A stretch of 64,000 nucleotides of DNA from Kocuria sp. TGY1127_2 (GTDB taxonomy: Bacteria > Actinomycetota > Actinomycetes > Actinomycetales > Micrococcaceae). The stretch spans positions 2,790,001 through 2,854,000 of the forward strand of contig NZ_AP022834.1 of assembly GCF_013394385.1 (NCBI RefSeq). The letters are read 5' to 3'. Of the stretch, positions 36,408 to 49,939 are shown one piece after another. The notes under the pieces were generated by a model. The model had not been told where the DNA came from. It saw nothing but the letters and a program-made list of their open reading frames with translations, and did not search any database. A program made the position numbers and the translations under genes. Each line of letters starts with the position of its first letter. The first letter of the stretch is position 1.

Positions 36408-36946
36408 GGCTTCTCCGTCGGGTCGTGGGGTTCATCGGTGGTCCGGTGGTCGGTGTTGCGGGTCGAGGGACGGTCGGGGCCGTCCTCATGGCCATCGGAC
36501 CCAGCCGCGCTGGACCCGTGGATGTCGATACTGTGCGGTTCACCCTGGTCGTCAACCTGGATGATGGGCAACGAAGAAGTCGGATTGCGGTTTCTCTCGA
36601 CCCGCTCGAGTTGACGGTTGAGCAGTGACCTTTGGATCGCGGCTTCCTCGGCCAGGACGCGCGTCTCGTCTTCGAGTCTCGAGATCTCCAGTGACAAGTG
36701 GAGGCAGACGCCCAGCAGTAGGACAAGACCGATCAGGAAGAGAAGGTTGACCGGCGTCACGACGCCGACCAACGAGGAGAGCGAGTCGAGGAGCTTCGGG
36801 AAGATCATCAGGATTGCGATGACCACCGCGGTCAGTAGCCACAGGGCAGCGTATTTCTCGCGGAGTTTCAGGTTCCTGACCAGGCGGATCACTGCAACAA
36901 CGAGGATCAGCCCGAGGATCAGAAAGAATATCGATGCCGTATTCAC
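36404..36946 (-). CDS. DUF2304 family membrane protein
   Basis: 180 residues. It has three hydrophobic helices: about 6-22, 34-55 (WLLTAVVIAILMIFPKLLDSLSSLVGV) and 60-82, followed by an LEDETRVLAEEAAIQ coiled-coil-like segment (85-120) and a long Asp/Pro/Thr-rich tail of about 60 residues. This is the DUF2304 pattern, a small protein regularly encoded next to GT2 enzymes of polyisoprenyl-phosphate sugar synthesis. Its start ATG overlaps the upstream GT2 stop (36943-36946) and its own stop overlaps the next GT2 start, so it is translationally coupled at both ends. It may be the membrane partner of one of the GT2 enzymes; this is inferred from coupling. Confidence 0.85.
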   Translation of the reverse strand: MNTASIFFLILGLILVVAVIRLVRNLKLREKYAALWLLTAVVIAILMIFPKLLDSLSSLVGVVTPVNLLFLIGLVLLLGVCLHLSLEISRLEDETRVLAEEAAIQRSLLNRQLERVERNRNPTSSLPIIQVDDQGEPHSIDIHGSSAAGSDGHEDGPDRPSTRNTDHRTTDEPHDPTEKP

Positions 36947-37698
36947 TCGTGGCCTCCCTCGGCGTCATTCAAGGAGATGCGTTTGCGCGTCATGGAGATG
37001 AAGAACGCGAACATTGATCTGATCAGGTAAATCGCGGATTTCCACGGATTGTTGGAGGGAGTGCCTGCCTGTCGCTCCCGCATTTCGACCGGTACCTGGG
37101 TCACCGACAGGCCTGCACGGAGCGCCATGGCCAATGAGTCGACCGTGTCCCCGAGATACTCGGCGGGGAAGTATCGGCAGTACTGGGCGATCGCGCGCCG
37201 GTTCGCCGCGCGAAATCCGCTCGTGACGTCCGTCAGCCGGGTTTTGGCCACACGAGAGAACATCGCGGCCAGCATGCCCATGGCCCAACGGCGAGGACCG
37301 GTGGCCTTGTAACTGCCACGCTCAGCGAAACGTGCCCCGATCGAGATATCGGCATGGTCCAGCCCCTGCAGGACCCGTTCGATGTCCCGTGGATCGTGTT
37401 GACCGTCGGCGTCCACCTGGATGGCACGGTCGTATTCGAGGCGCTGGGCGTATTTGAATCCGGCACGCATCGCTCCACCGACACCCATGTTGTAGGGCAG
37501 CTGTAGAACGCTCGCGCCGGCAGCCCGGGCAATGCGCGAGGTGTCGTCGGTCGAGCCGTCGTCGACGACCAACAGGTCGTGGTCCGGCATGGTGGACTGA
37601 AGCTCACGGATGGTTGATCCGATCACTTCTTCCTCGTTCCATGCAGGCATGATGATGAGGCAGCTCACCGTGGGATGAGCGTCGGATGAGTTCGCCAT
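36943..37698 (-). CDS. GT2-family glycosyltransferase (polyisoprenyl-phosphate sugar synthase/DPM1-like)
   Basis: 251 residues. GT-A fold with PAWNEEEVIGSTIRE, DDGSTDDTSRIA, the donor-site loop QVDADGQHDPRDIERVL (Asp-x-Asp) and SGFRAANRRAI, then a C-terminal amphipathic segment (NNPWKSAIYLIRSMFAFF) that may touch the membrane. This pattern is typical of dolichol/polyprenyl-phosphate mannose or glucose synthases, which supply lipid-linked sugar for extracytoplasmic transfer. It is coupled to the DUF2304 gene (ATGA overlap) and lies near two large GT-C-like membrane proteins that could use its product. The first start ATG at 37698 is the only good one. Confidence 0.9.
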   Translation of the reverse strand: MANSSDAHPTVSCLIIMPAWNEEEVIGSTIRELQSTMPDHDLLVVDDGSTDDTSRIARAAGASVLQLPYNMGVGGAMRAGFKYAQRLEYDRAIQVDADGQHDPRDIERVLQGLDHADISIGARFAERGSYKATGPRRWAMGMLAAMFSRVAKTRLTDVTSGFRAANRRAIAQYCRYFPAEYLGDTVDSLAMALRAGLSVTQVPVEMRERQAGTPSNNPWKSAIYLIRSMFAFFISMTRKRISLNDAEGGHE

Positions 37699-37793
37699 AG
37701 TTCCTCTAGCCTACCTTCTCGCGGGGTTGACCAGCGTGTACGGGACGCGGCCTATGGGCAATTACCTTTGTGCCACCGCTCTCGTTGTGCCGA

Positions 37794-39905
37794 CTAATCG
37801 CACGCCGTGATCTTGAGCAGTTTCGCTTCCCCGGCCTGGTACACCGGTGTGGCAACGCCGCTGTTCTCAAGATCCTGCAAGCCCTGGAATGCGGCGGAAT
37901 GGTCTCCTTGGTTGACCTCTTCAGTGCCGAAGTCCAAGACGTACTTGGCGTTGTCCTGCTTGACGGCCTGGCAGACCTTCGGATCTTCGCCCGCTTTGTT
38001 GAGCGAACTATCGAAGAGTTCTGCGTTCTTGGTGGGGGTGTAGAGGGTGTGAGTTGCCGTGACTTCACGATCCGCGAGCGCGTAGGCGAGAGCGCCACCG
38101 GTCCACGGGTTCACGATGATCGTGTCGTCCTTCGGAACGTAGTCGTCGAGGTGCTCGATGACGTTGAGTTCGTCCTTGTCAACGAGTTGTGCGTCCTCGG
38201 AGGCGAAGTAGCTCCAATAAGAAGAATTGACCATATCGGTCAGGGGGCGCGAGAACTGAGTCAACCCGAGGGCGAGGATCACCGTGATCGCAGAAACCGC
38301 GCCGAGAACCTGCGGGCCACGGTCCTTCCAGCGTTCCAGGGCGGATGACGTCAGGAGGGCCTGGGTGATCCAGTGCACCCCGACGATGGCCAGTGGCACA
38401 GCGGCCACCGGCAAGAGGGCCGCGAGTCGATACGGGTCGTTGTACCACACGCCGGTCGCCCACATCCGGTCCTGGTCCCACTGGAGCCAACGCACGCAAA
38501 TGTAGTAATAAACCAGCACGCCGTAGACGAGCGCGAGCCATACGTTGCGGCGCGTATACAAGACCGCAAGGATACCCAACATGGCCAGGACCGAGAGCAC
38601 CCATTGGGCCTGCGTCAGACTCAAAGGGCTATTGAGCAAGGCCTCGCCGAATGCTTGGGTATCCGACGTCGCCGGTCCCCACGTTGCCGCACCGGGTTCC
38701 GGGCGTACGAGTCCCCACAGGTACCAAATGACCCAGAGCAGGAGGACCACCAGGACGAGCTGCACGGCCGCGATTCCGAGGCTTGTTCTACGGGTTGCGG
38801 CGCGCCAAATCTGCACTGCGCCGCGCACCACCAGAATCGGCACGGTCATGATCAGCAACGACATCACGGCGTTGGGGTGCGCGAAGGCGATGCCCAGCGC
38901 AACGACGATACCCAGCAACAGGGCCTGGACCGTATTGACCCGGCGTATTGCCGAGACCCGAAGCATGTTGATGAGGAGCCCCAGGCCGGCCGGGATGAGG
39001 GCCAACCCCAGGAAGTTGGGGTACAGCACCCCGAAAAAGATCAACAGCACGGGGAAGGCCGCGAATCCGGACAGGATGGCTCCCGCAGCCACGACGGAGG
39101 GGAGGTTGAAGCGCATCATCGAACGCATCAGGTACAGGACGGACAGCGGCCACACCACTACGGCGACGACTATGATCATCGCGTTGGTTGCCGCCGGAAT
39201 TGATCCTTGGCTCGCCGTCATGAAAACAAGCGAGACGACGTCGTGCCATGCCGCAGGATAAAAAGTTGCGTCCGTCCCGCCGGCCGTCATGTTGCTGACG
39301 AACAGGGATGAACCATTGTGCTGTTCGGCAATGTATCGAATGACGTTGAGGTGGAAGTTGTTGTCGAAGGTCTGCGAAAACCTGTCCGGACCGCCAAGGG
39401 AATTCTTCATGGTGCGGAGCATTGCCAACGCAGCAATAACGAAGGAGATCCAGTATGCAAGCTGGCCGCGCGAGAACCACCGCGCGGGAACAAGATCACC
39501 CCCGAGACGCGAAGGCCCGGTCCATCGGGATGACCCGGCCGATACGGTCGAATCCGAAGGATCGTTCCATGGCTCGCGGCCCTTCTGAGCCCTCCGGGAG
39601 GCCTTGGTGCGGTTCTTGTCCCGCACCGGATAATCGGCGACGCCCAGCGTGCGTGCCCCCCATGCGATGAGCCCGAAGACTACCCCGGTGACGAGTCCGG
39701 CGGCGAAGGGCACCCAGATCGCCCATTCGATGCCCACCATCGGCGAGAGGACCGCTGAGACCGCAATCAAACCGATTGAAACCGCGGGAGCCAGAGCGAC
39801 GGCGTCGAAGCCTCGCATCCGGACGGCCAACGTGACGAGGAGTCCCGGCACGATCATCAGGATGAGGCATACAGCCAGGGCAGGTACCAGGCTCAACCAT
39901 TCCAT
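37794..39905 (-). CDS. DUF6541 large membrane protein, paralogue A (GT-C-like)
   Basis: 703 residues, about 13 hydrophobic helices, mostly in the first 560, then a soluble external-type domain of about 150 residues (about 560-703). Starting at ATG 39905 aligns its first helix with paralogue B; an earlier ATG would add 29 residues. Shared landmarks: PGLLVTLAVRMRGFDA, FDNNFHLNVIRYI, PNFLGLALIPAGLGL, TGVWYNDPYRLAALLP, VNPWTGGALAYALA. The Asp in the early outer loop and the large helical core recall GT-C glycosyltransferases that use polyprenyl-phosphate sugars. This would fit the adjacent DPM1-like GT2. The C-terminus carries CQAVKQDNAKYVLDFG and ends in ITACD. GT-C role is an inference; the family has no characterised member I can name. 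Confidence 0.78.
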   Translation of the reverse strand: MEWLSLVPALAVCLILMIVPGLLVTLAVRMRGFDAVALAPAVSIGLIAVSAVLSPMVGIEWAIWVPFAAGLVTGVVFGLIAWGARTLGVADYPVRDKNRTKASRRAQKGREPWNDPSDSTVSAGSSRWTGPSRLGGDLVPARWFSRGQLAYWISFVIAALAMLRTMKNSLGGPDRFSQTFDNNFHLNVIRYIAEQHNGSSLFVSNMTAGGTDATFYPAAWHDVVSLVFMTASQGSIPAATNAMIIVVAVVVWPLSVLYLMRSMMRFNLPSVVAAGAILSGFAAFPVLLIFFGVLYPNFLGLALIPAGLGLLINMLRVSAIRRVNTVQALLLGIVVALGIAFAHPNAVMSLLIMTVPILVVRGAVQIWRAATRRTSLGIAAVQLVLVVLLLWVIWYLWGLVRPEPGAATWGPATSDTQAFGEALLNSPLSLTQAQWVLSVLAMLGILAVLYTRRNVWLALVYGVLVYYYICVRWLQWDQDRMWATGVWYNDPYRLAALLPVAAVPLAIVGVHWITQALLTSSALERWKDRGPQVLGAVSAITVILALGLTQFSRPLTDMVNSSYWSYFASEDAQLVDKDELNVIEHLDDYVPKDDTIIVNPWTGGALAYALADREVTATHTLYTPTKNAELFDSSLNKAGEDPKVCQAVKQDNAKYVLDFGTEEVNQGDHSAAFQGLQDLENSGVATPVYQAGEAKLLKITACD

Positions 39906-40016
39906 GGGCTCAACGGCTCCGATCAGTTGGGTGCATATCGAGCAAACTCCCACAATCTTAGTGCTTACAACGGTTCTTGTTGGCTGGCTCACCGTGAGGT
40001 TGCTAACCGTTGCGCG

Positions 40017-42089
40017 TTAGTCGCAGGCCGTGACCTCCAAAATTTTGGCATTTCCGGACTGGTACACGGGCTCGGCGACCCCCGCCTGCTCAAGGCCCTG
40101 AAGACCTCCGTAAACGGAAGCATGGTTGACTCCGTTCATCTCGCGCGTGCCGAAGTCCAGAACGTAATAAGCCCGTATCGTGTCCACGTCACGACACACT
40201 TCAGGATCGCTCAGAGCGCGTTCCAGGTTCTTGTCGATTCGGCTGACCTCTGGGGTGCGGGTTTCGAGGAGATGGTACGAGCTGACTTTCTGTCCCGTCA
40301 GCGCATAGGCCATCGCTCCGCCTGTCCACGGGTTGACCATGAGCGTATCTTCACGCGGGACGAAGTCAGGCACATGGCGGATAACGTCGAGTTCGTCGTT
40401 CGTCACCAGCTCCGAGTTCGGAGTAGTCCGAAAGCGCTCTTCGGCGAGGCTTCTTCCCTCCTTCATGGAGTTCGCGGCGAAGATCGGCAGGGAGATGGCA
40501 ACGACGGCCAGTAGACCCAACACAATTTTCACGGTCTGAACGAGAGCTGGACGCGATGCGGGGCGCACTTCGATGCGCGTGCCTGCCTCCCATTCGAGCG
40601 GCCGACGGACCCCAAGCGATCTCCATCCGGTCAGTCGCGCGTACAGCACCTGCAGGACCCAACCCGAGGCAATCGCAATCATGGGGATTCCGATGGTCGG
40701 GAAGAGGGCAGTCAATCGGTACGGATCGTTGTACCAGACACCCGTCAGCGCGTCCCGCCACTCCCATGGCATCGTCTCGACCGCAATATAAAGAATGACG
40801 AGTATCGCATACGCGAAAACCATCCACGCATGACGCCGCAGGTACAAAAGAATCACGGCGCTGACTATGATCGCACTGCAAATGACCGCGGAGACTTCGT
40901 ACCCCGCAGGTGCCATCCCCAGAGCGTCCAGAATGGACTCCCCCACGGGGATTTGGCGCAGCGGATTCGGCTCAAAGGTTTTGGGGCGGAGCAGAACCCA
41001 TATGAAGGGAACCACCGCAAGACAAAGCACGAGGATTGCGATCTCAATGGCCGGATACCGGGGACGACTCGAGCCCGCCGGCAGGGATCTGCTGCCCGTA
41101 GACCGGGCCACTCCCGTCACGAGAGAGACGATGCGAGCGATAACAGCCGGAACCGCCACCGCGATGAGAGACACGATGGCATTGGGGTGGGACAGTACGA
41201 TCCCCAGGGCGCCCATGATCCCCAGGACAAGTGCCTGGGACCGTAGGATCCTGGAGTCCGGTCCGCCGCGGAGAACCCAGATAATGAGACCGAGCCCGGC
41301 CGGAACGGCAGCATTGCCCAGGAGGTTCGGGTAAAGAATTCCGTATGTCTGGAGCAATACCGGGAATACCACGAAGGCGCCCGAGAGGGCGCCTGCCAAC
41401 AGCCAGGAGTACCGGTTGCGTGTCAGCGACCGGATCAAGAACATGATGCTGACCGGCCACACGAGTGCCGTCACGAAATAGGTGACCACATTGGTGGCCG
41501 CAGGAACCGATATGCCCGTTGTCGAGACCAGGATTGCGGCCAGTGCGTGCCAGACCGAAGGGTAGAAGAACGCTGGCGTGCCACCCGCGTTCAGAGACCC
41601 GACAAACATCGGCGAAGCATTTCCGTTGTCGACGATGTACCGAACAGCATTGAGGTGGAAAGTGTTGTCGAACGCCTGGGAAAAATGTTCCATCCCGCCG
41701 GTGATGTGAGCGGTCTGCCAAATGCCCACCGCGGCGCCGATGGCCAATCCCACCCAGGCCGCGGTCGAACCCCGCCGCGAACCCACAACAGGCAACGCCG
41801 TTGTGATCGTTGATTCCGGCTCCGGCTCACGCCGCCGGAGCCTACTCACATAGCTTCTGCGAGGAACGAGGTAGATGACCGCCGCCACGACGAGGCCCAG
41901 GGCCAGGGGCATCCACCAGCCCCACGGCACACCGAACTGCCCGCCCACGACCGAACTCATCCCAACGCAGAAAAGCGATATCACAGGAGAGAGGGCGAAA
42001 GCGTCGAAGCCTCGTATACGAGTGGCTGCGGTGACGAGCAATCCGGGCACGACAAAGCAGAGACCACACACAATGAAAGCTAGAATCAT
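40017..42089 (-). CDS. DUF6541 large membrane protein, paralogue B (GT-C-like)
   Basis: 690 residues and the same architecture as paralogue A, 111 bases away on the same strand, so a tandem duplication. Matching blocks: VVPGLLVTAATRIRGFDAFAL, AFDNTFHLNAVRYIVDN, PNLLGNAAVPAGLGL, GVWYNDPYRLTALFPT, VNPWTGGAMAYALTGQKV, ending VTACD. The early helix pair, the outer-loop Asp and the C-terminal soluble domain are intact, so both copies are probably functional. Start ATG 42089 with GGAG nine bases upstream. Divergence between the copies is substantial (perhaps 40-45 percent identity by eye), suggesting an old duplication with split acceptor or sugar specificity. Confidence 0.78.
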   Translation of the reverse strand: MILAFIVCGLCFVVPGLLVTAATRIRGFDAFALSPVISLFCVGMSSVVGGQFGVPWGWWMPLALGLVVAAVIYLVPRRSYVSRLRRREPEPESTITTALPVVGSRRGSTAAWVGLAIGAAVGIWQTAHITGGMEHFSQAFDNTFHLNAVRYIVDNGNASPMFVGSLNAGGTPAFFYPSVWHALAAILVSTTGISVPAATNVVTYFVTALVWPVSIMFLIRSLTRNRYSWLLAGALSGAFVVFPVLLQTYGILYPNLLGNAAVPAGLGLIIWVLRGGPDSRILRSQALVLGIMGALGIVLSHPNAIVSLIAVAVPAVIARIVSLVTGVARSTGSRSLPAGSSRPRYPAIEIAILVLCLAVVPFIWVLLRPKTFEPNPLRQIPVGESILDALGMAPAGYEVSAVICSAIIVSAVILLYLRRHAWMVFAYAILVILYIAVETMPWEWRDALTGVWYNDPYRLTALFPTIGIPMIAIASGWVLQVLYARLTGWRSLGVRRPLEWEAGTRIEVRPASRPALVQTVKIVLGLLAVVAISLPIFAANSMKEGRSLAEERFRTTPNSELVTNDELDVIRHVPDFVPREDTLMVNPWTGGAMAYALTGQKVSSYHLLETRTPEVSRIDKNLERALSDPEVCRDVDTIRAYYVLDFGTREMNGVNHASVYGGLQGLEQAGVAEPVYQSGNAKILEVTACD

Positions 42090-42265
42090 GAGGCGCTCCG
42101 GGACAGGTCAGGCGGCGTACAGGCAAAACACCTGGGCTGCAAAAAAGCTACAAGAGTGCTCTGAATAAAACGCATTAAGCACCTCAAGAAAGTATATGTC
42201 GTTCACATCTTCACGTACTCAGCGGTCCGGAGGAAGAGGGTACACGCGTTGACTACGCTGGACCC

Positions 42266-42781
42266 ATGAGCAGAAAAAACACGGTCGACGAGTCCTCCGC
42301 GGCACAGAATCCAAGGGGACATCCCACCGTACGACGGGGGCATTGGCTTGATCTAGATCCTCGCACGACCTACGGGCTCGCGAGGCTTCGGTATCAGGTC
42401 TTCACGATGGGCCAAGGAATTACGTCCGAACAGGATCTTGACGGGAGAGACCTCGAACCCGGCACCACTACATATTGGATCGAAGAGGACGGCGTCCCGG
42501 TCTCCACATTGCGTGTCCTCGTCCAGCCCTCGGGGAATCCCGCAATCGGGCGGGTCGCGACGTCGCCGGACCACCGCGGCCAAGGTTTGGCAGGCATGCT
42601 TGTGGAAGCAGCTGTTTCGGACAATGCCCACGAGCTGATCGACCTGCACGCACAGGCGTACCTCGAGAAATGGTATGAGGGGTTCGGGTTCGTCCGTGCA
42701 GCCACCCCAGACCTCGAAGCAGGCATCCCACACATCCCCATGCACCACCCCACCACCCCACACCACCAAAAACCACGGTAA
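42266..42781 (+). CDS. GNAT N-acetyltransferase, ElaA-like
   Basis: 171 residues. ElaA-type single GNAT domain: LARLRYQVFTMGQGI at the start and the acetyl-CoA loop RVATSPDHRGQGLAGMLVEAAV with R-G-Q-G-L-A. A C-terminal EKWYEGFGFVRA strand follows. The last ten residues (MHHPTTPHHQKPR-like) are poor in family conservation and arise from a CA-rich stretch of DNA bordering the rRNA operon. Function (acetylation of an unidentified small substrate) follows the family. The stop at 42781 faces the rRNA terminator. Confidence 0.82.
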   Translation: MSRKNTVDESSAAQNPRGHPTVRRGHWLDLDPRTTYGLARLRYQVFTMGQGITSEQDLDGRDLEPGTTTYWIEEDGVPVSTLRVLVQPSGNPAIGRVATSPDHRGQGLAGMLVEAAVSDNAHELIDLHAQAYLEKWYEGFGFVRAATPDLEAGIPHIPMHHPTTPHHQKPR

Positions 42782-42816
42782 CAAAAGAAAAAAAAAGGGG
42801 GCCACACATTAAACAC

Positions 42817-42839
42817 AAAAAAGGTGCAGCACGATGCAC
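42817..42839 (-). terminator. rRNA operon terminator (hairpin plus T6)
   Basis: On the minus strand GTGCA, loop TCGTGC, TGCAC, then one C and TTTTTT (42817-42822). It lies about 60 bases beyond the 5S gene. The stem is short, so additional upstream structure may contribute. A second run of T residues on the same strand follows at about 42788-42796. Confidence 0.55.
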
Positions 42840-42896
42840 ACCACCCACCCCCACACAGAGGACAAGCAATGCACACCGCACCACACCACAAAAATA

Positions 42897-43015
42897 TTTC
42901 GGCGGCGACCTACTCTCCCACACACCTACCGGGTGCAGTACCATCAGCGCTAAGAGCCTTAACTACCGGGTTCGGAATGAGACCGGGTGTACCCCTCTTG
43001 CCATAACCACCGAAA
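42897..43015 (-). rRNA. rrf: 5S ribosomal RNA
   Basis: About 119 bases on the minus strand beginning TTTCGGTGGTTATGGC and ending with the pairing GCCGCCGAAAT. The conserved internal block CCGGTCTCATTCCGAACCCG and AGTAGGTCGCCGCC are present. End positions are good to a few bases. Confidence 0.92.
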
Positions 43016-43187
43016 AACTAACCACACACACCCACCCCACACCAGGGGCCAGCATGGTGAAACCTCAAACAACAACAACCCACACAAGATTGTTATCCCA
43101 AAACCATACAGTGAACGCAAACACCCATCACAGGATCATCCATCAAACCTTCATGACAACCACACCAACCCACAACGAGTCGAATGT

Positions 43188-48198
<5,011 letters not shown>

Positions 48199-48353
48199 AA
48201 AACAAAAAGAAAAACCCGTGGCCCAACAAAATAAACCACGACGGACCATCATCACGGGGTGATGACACAAACATCCGCCGTGTCATGTTGAAACCAACAA
48301 GAATTCAAAAAATAAAAACTTCGGTACAACATTCAAACAAAGCACACTATTGA

Positions 48354-48368
48354 GTTCTCAAACAACAA
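48354..48368 (-). repeat. 15-base rrn element, copy 1 (TTGTTGTTTGAGAAC) in the 16S leader
   Basis: Lies about 156 bases upstream of 16S. It is followed on the transcript by TCAATAGTG, which can pair with CACTGTTGGG in the spacer to make the 16S processing stem. The same 15 bases recur before 23S. Confidence 0.7.
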
Positions 48369-48898
48369 ACCACACACCCACCACAACCCCAAACAAGAGC
48401 CATGACCAATGCCGGTCGACACCACCGCGAGAATTTTGCGGCAACTTCTCTAACCTACCAGAACCAAAACCAGCCCGCAACCCCAACCCTGAAGCCCATC
48501 CCCCGAACCCCACCCAGGCCACTGAACACAGTGAACCCCAGCAAGAAAACCAGGAAACAAAACACAAGACGGTCACGCACCAAGAACCAGAACCGGCAGA
48601 ACCTGTCAGAACAAGTCCCCCGTGCCTCGCGGCGACAAGAAAAGACTTTACACACCCACAAACACCAACACCAACTCGAAACCACGTGAAACACGCCACA
48701 CACCCCCACAACCCCAGCATGACGGGGAAGTAGACCCCAGCCCCCCATACAGCCACGGTGAACCACACATCTACGGCCCAGAATCACCATCGGCCCCCGG
48801 GGCCGCATCGGATCTCTTCCTCCTAGCTGGTCCCGCGGAATTCCATAGCGTTCCACAGCGTTAGGCAATGTAGATCAACTACTTCGAAAGGCAAGACC
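48369..48898. other. rRNA operon promoter and leader region, gene-free
   Basis: About 530 bases between the leader element and the LLM gene, with strong strand asymmetry (few G on the + strand). Apparent frames here are low-complexity and lack ribosome sites, so I call no gene. The LLM gene's own promoter must lie in the last part. Confidence 0.6.
48452..48480 (-). promoter_or_regulatory. Candidate rrn promoter (TTGCGG, 17 bases, TAGGTT)
   Basis: On the minus strand TTGCGG (48475-48480) and TAGGTT (48452-48457) are spaced 17 bases apart, a sigma-70-like pattern placed about 250 bases upstream of 16S. Chosen by eye; other promoters in tandem are likely. Confidence 0.3.
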
Positions 48899-49888
48899 GT
48901 GCTCCCTCTGTCCCTCATCGATTTCGCAACCGTCTACGACGGCGAGACACCTCATGACAGCTTCAAGCGCTCCGTGGAAATGGCACGCAAGGCTGAAGAC
49001 TTGGGCTTCTCCCGTATCTGGTACGCGGAGCACCACAACATGCCGCACATTTCCTCGGCCGCCCCGGCCGTGCTGATCTCCCACATCGCGTCGCAGACGG
49101 AGAGCATCCGTCTGGGCTCGGGAGGAGTCATGCTCCCCAATCACTCTCCGCTGGTCATCGCCGAACAATTCGGGACCCTCGCAGAGCTGTACCCGGACCG
49201 CATCGACCTGGGTCTGGGCCGCGCCCCGGGCACGGACATGAAGACGATTCAGGCGCTCCGGAGGGACCCGCAGGATGCGGAGCGCTTCCCCAGCGACGTC
49301 GTCGAGCTACAGGGGTACCTCGAAGGCAAGTCCCGGATTGAAGGGGTTCAGGCGATCCCGGGACGGAATACCAACGTCCCGCTCTACATTCTCGGTTCCT
49401 CGCTCTTCGGAGCGCAGCTCGCCGCGCAACTCGGGCTTCCCTACTCCTTCGCCTCGCACTTCGCCCCAGCGGCCCTCGAACAAGCCACGACGACGTACCG
49501 ACAGAATTTCCAACCCTCCGAGCACCTCTCCGAGCCGTACGTCATCGCCGCAGTCAACGTGACCGCCGCCGACACGAGCGAGGAGGCGGCCGAGCAAACC
49601 CGGCAGGTCCAAAGGAAGCGTGTGGAATCCATGGTCGGTCGCGGGCGGCAGCTCACGGAGTCGGAGCTCGACATGCTGGTTCATTCTCCCGCGGGGCAGC
49701 AGATCATCGAGATGCTTCGATTCACCGCCCAAGGCACGGGCGACGAGGTCAAAGACTACCTCGACCGCTTCGCCAACGTGGCTCAGGCGGACGAGCTCAT
49801 GATTTCCCTGCAGTCTCCGTCCACTGCGGAATCGTCGCGATCCATGGAGATCCTCGCCGACGCGTGGGGACTGGCCGACGCACGATAA
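48899..49888 (+). CDS. LLM-class flavin-dependent oxidoreductase (luciferase-like monooxygenase)
   Basis: 329 residues, luciferase-like TIM barrel. Opens LSLIDFATVYDGET, then the conserved YAEHHNMPHISSAAP block (residues about 43-57) and LGLGRAPGTD (about 102-111), as in the YwcH/MsnO8 group of LLM enzymes that use reduced FMN or F420. The GTG start at 48899 follows GAAAGGCAAG. Substrate unknown; it is a single gene set off by a hairpin downstream. In actinobacteria such enzymes often act on small organic or sulfur substrates, but nothing near it indicates which. Confidence 0.88.
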   Translation: MLPLSLIDFATVYDGETPHDSFKRSVEMARKAEDLGFSRIWYAEHHNMPHISSAAPAVLISHIASQTESIRLGSGGVMLPNHSPLVIAEQFGTLAELYPDRIDLGLGRAPGTDMKTIQALRRDPQDAERFPSDVVELQGYLEGKSRIEGVQAIPGRNTNVPLYILGSSLFGAQLAAQLGLPYSFASHFAPAALEQATTTYRQNFQPSEHLSEPYVIAAVNVTAADTSEEAAEQTRQVQRKRVESMVGRGRQLTESELDMLVHSPAGQQIIEMLRFTAQGTGDEVKDYLDRFANVAQADELMISLQSPSTAESSRSMEILADAWGLADAR

Positions 49889-49889
49889 T

Positions 49890-49931
49890 GATTCGGCCGC
49901 GACCCGCCTCTTCGCCGGTCGTGGCCGAATC
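49890..49931. terminator. Bidirectional hairpin terminator, 15-bp stem
   Basis: GATTCGGCCGCGACC (49890-49904) pairs with GGTCGTGGCCGAATC (49917-49931, one G-T pair); loop of 12 bases. Between the convergent LLM and amino-acid permease genes. Confidence 0.75.
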
Positions 49932-49939
49932 CGACCCCT

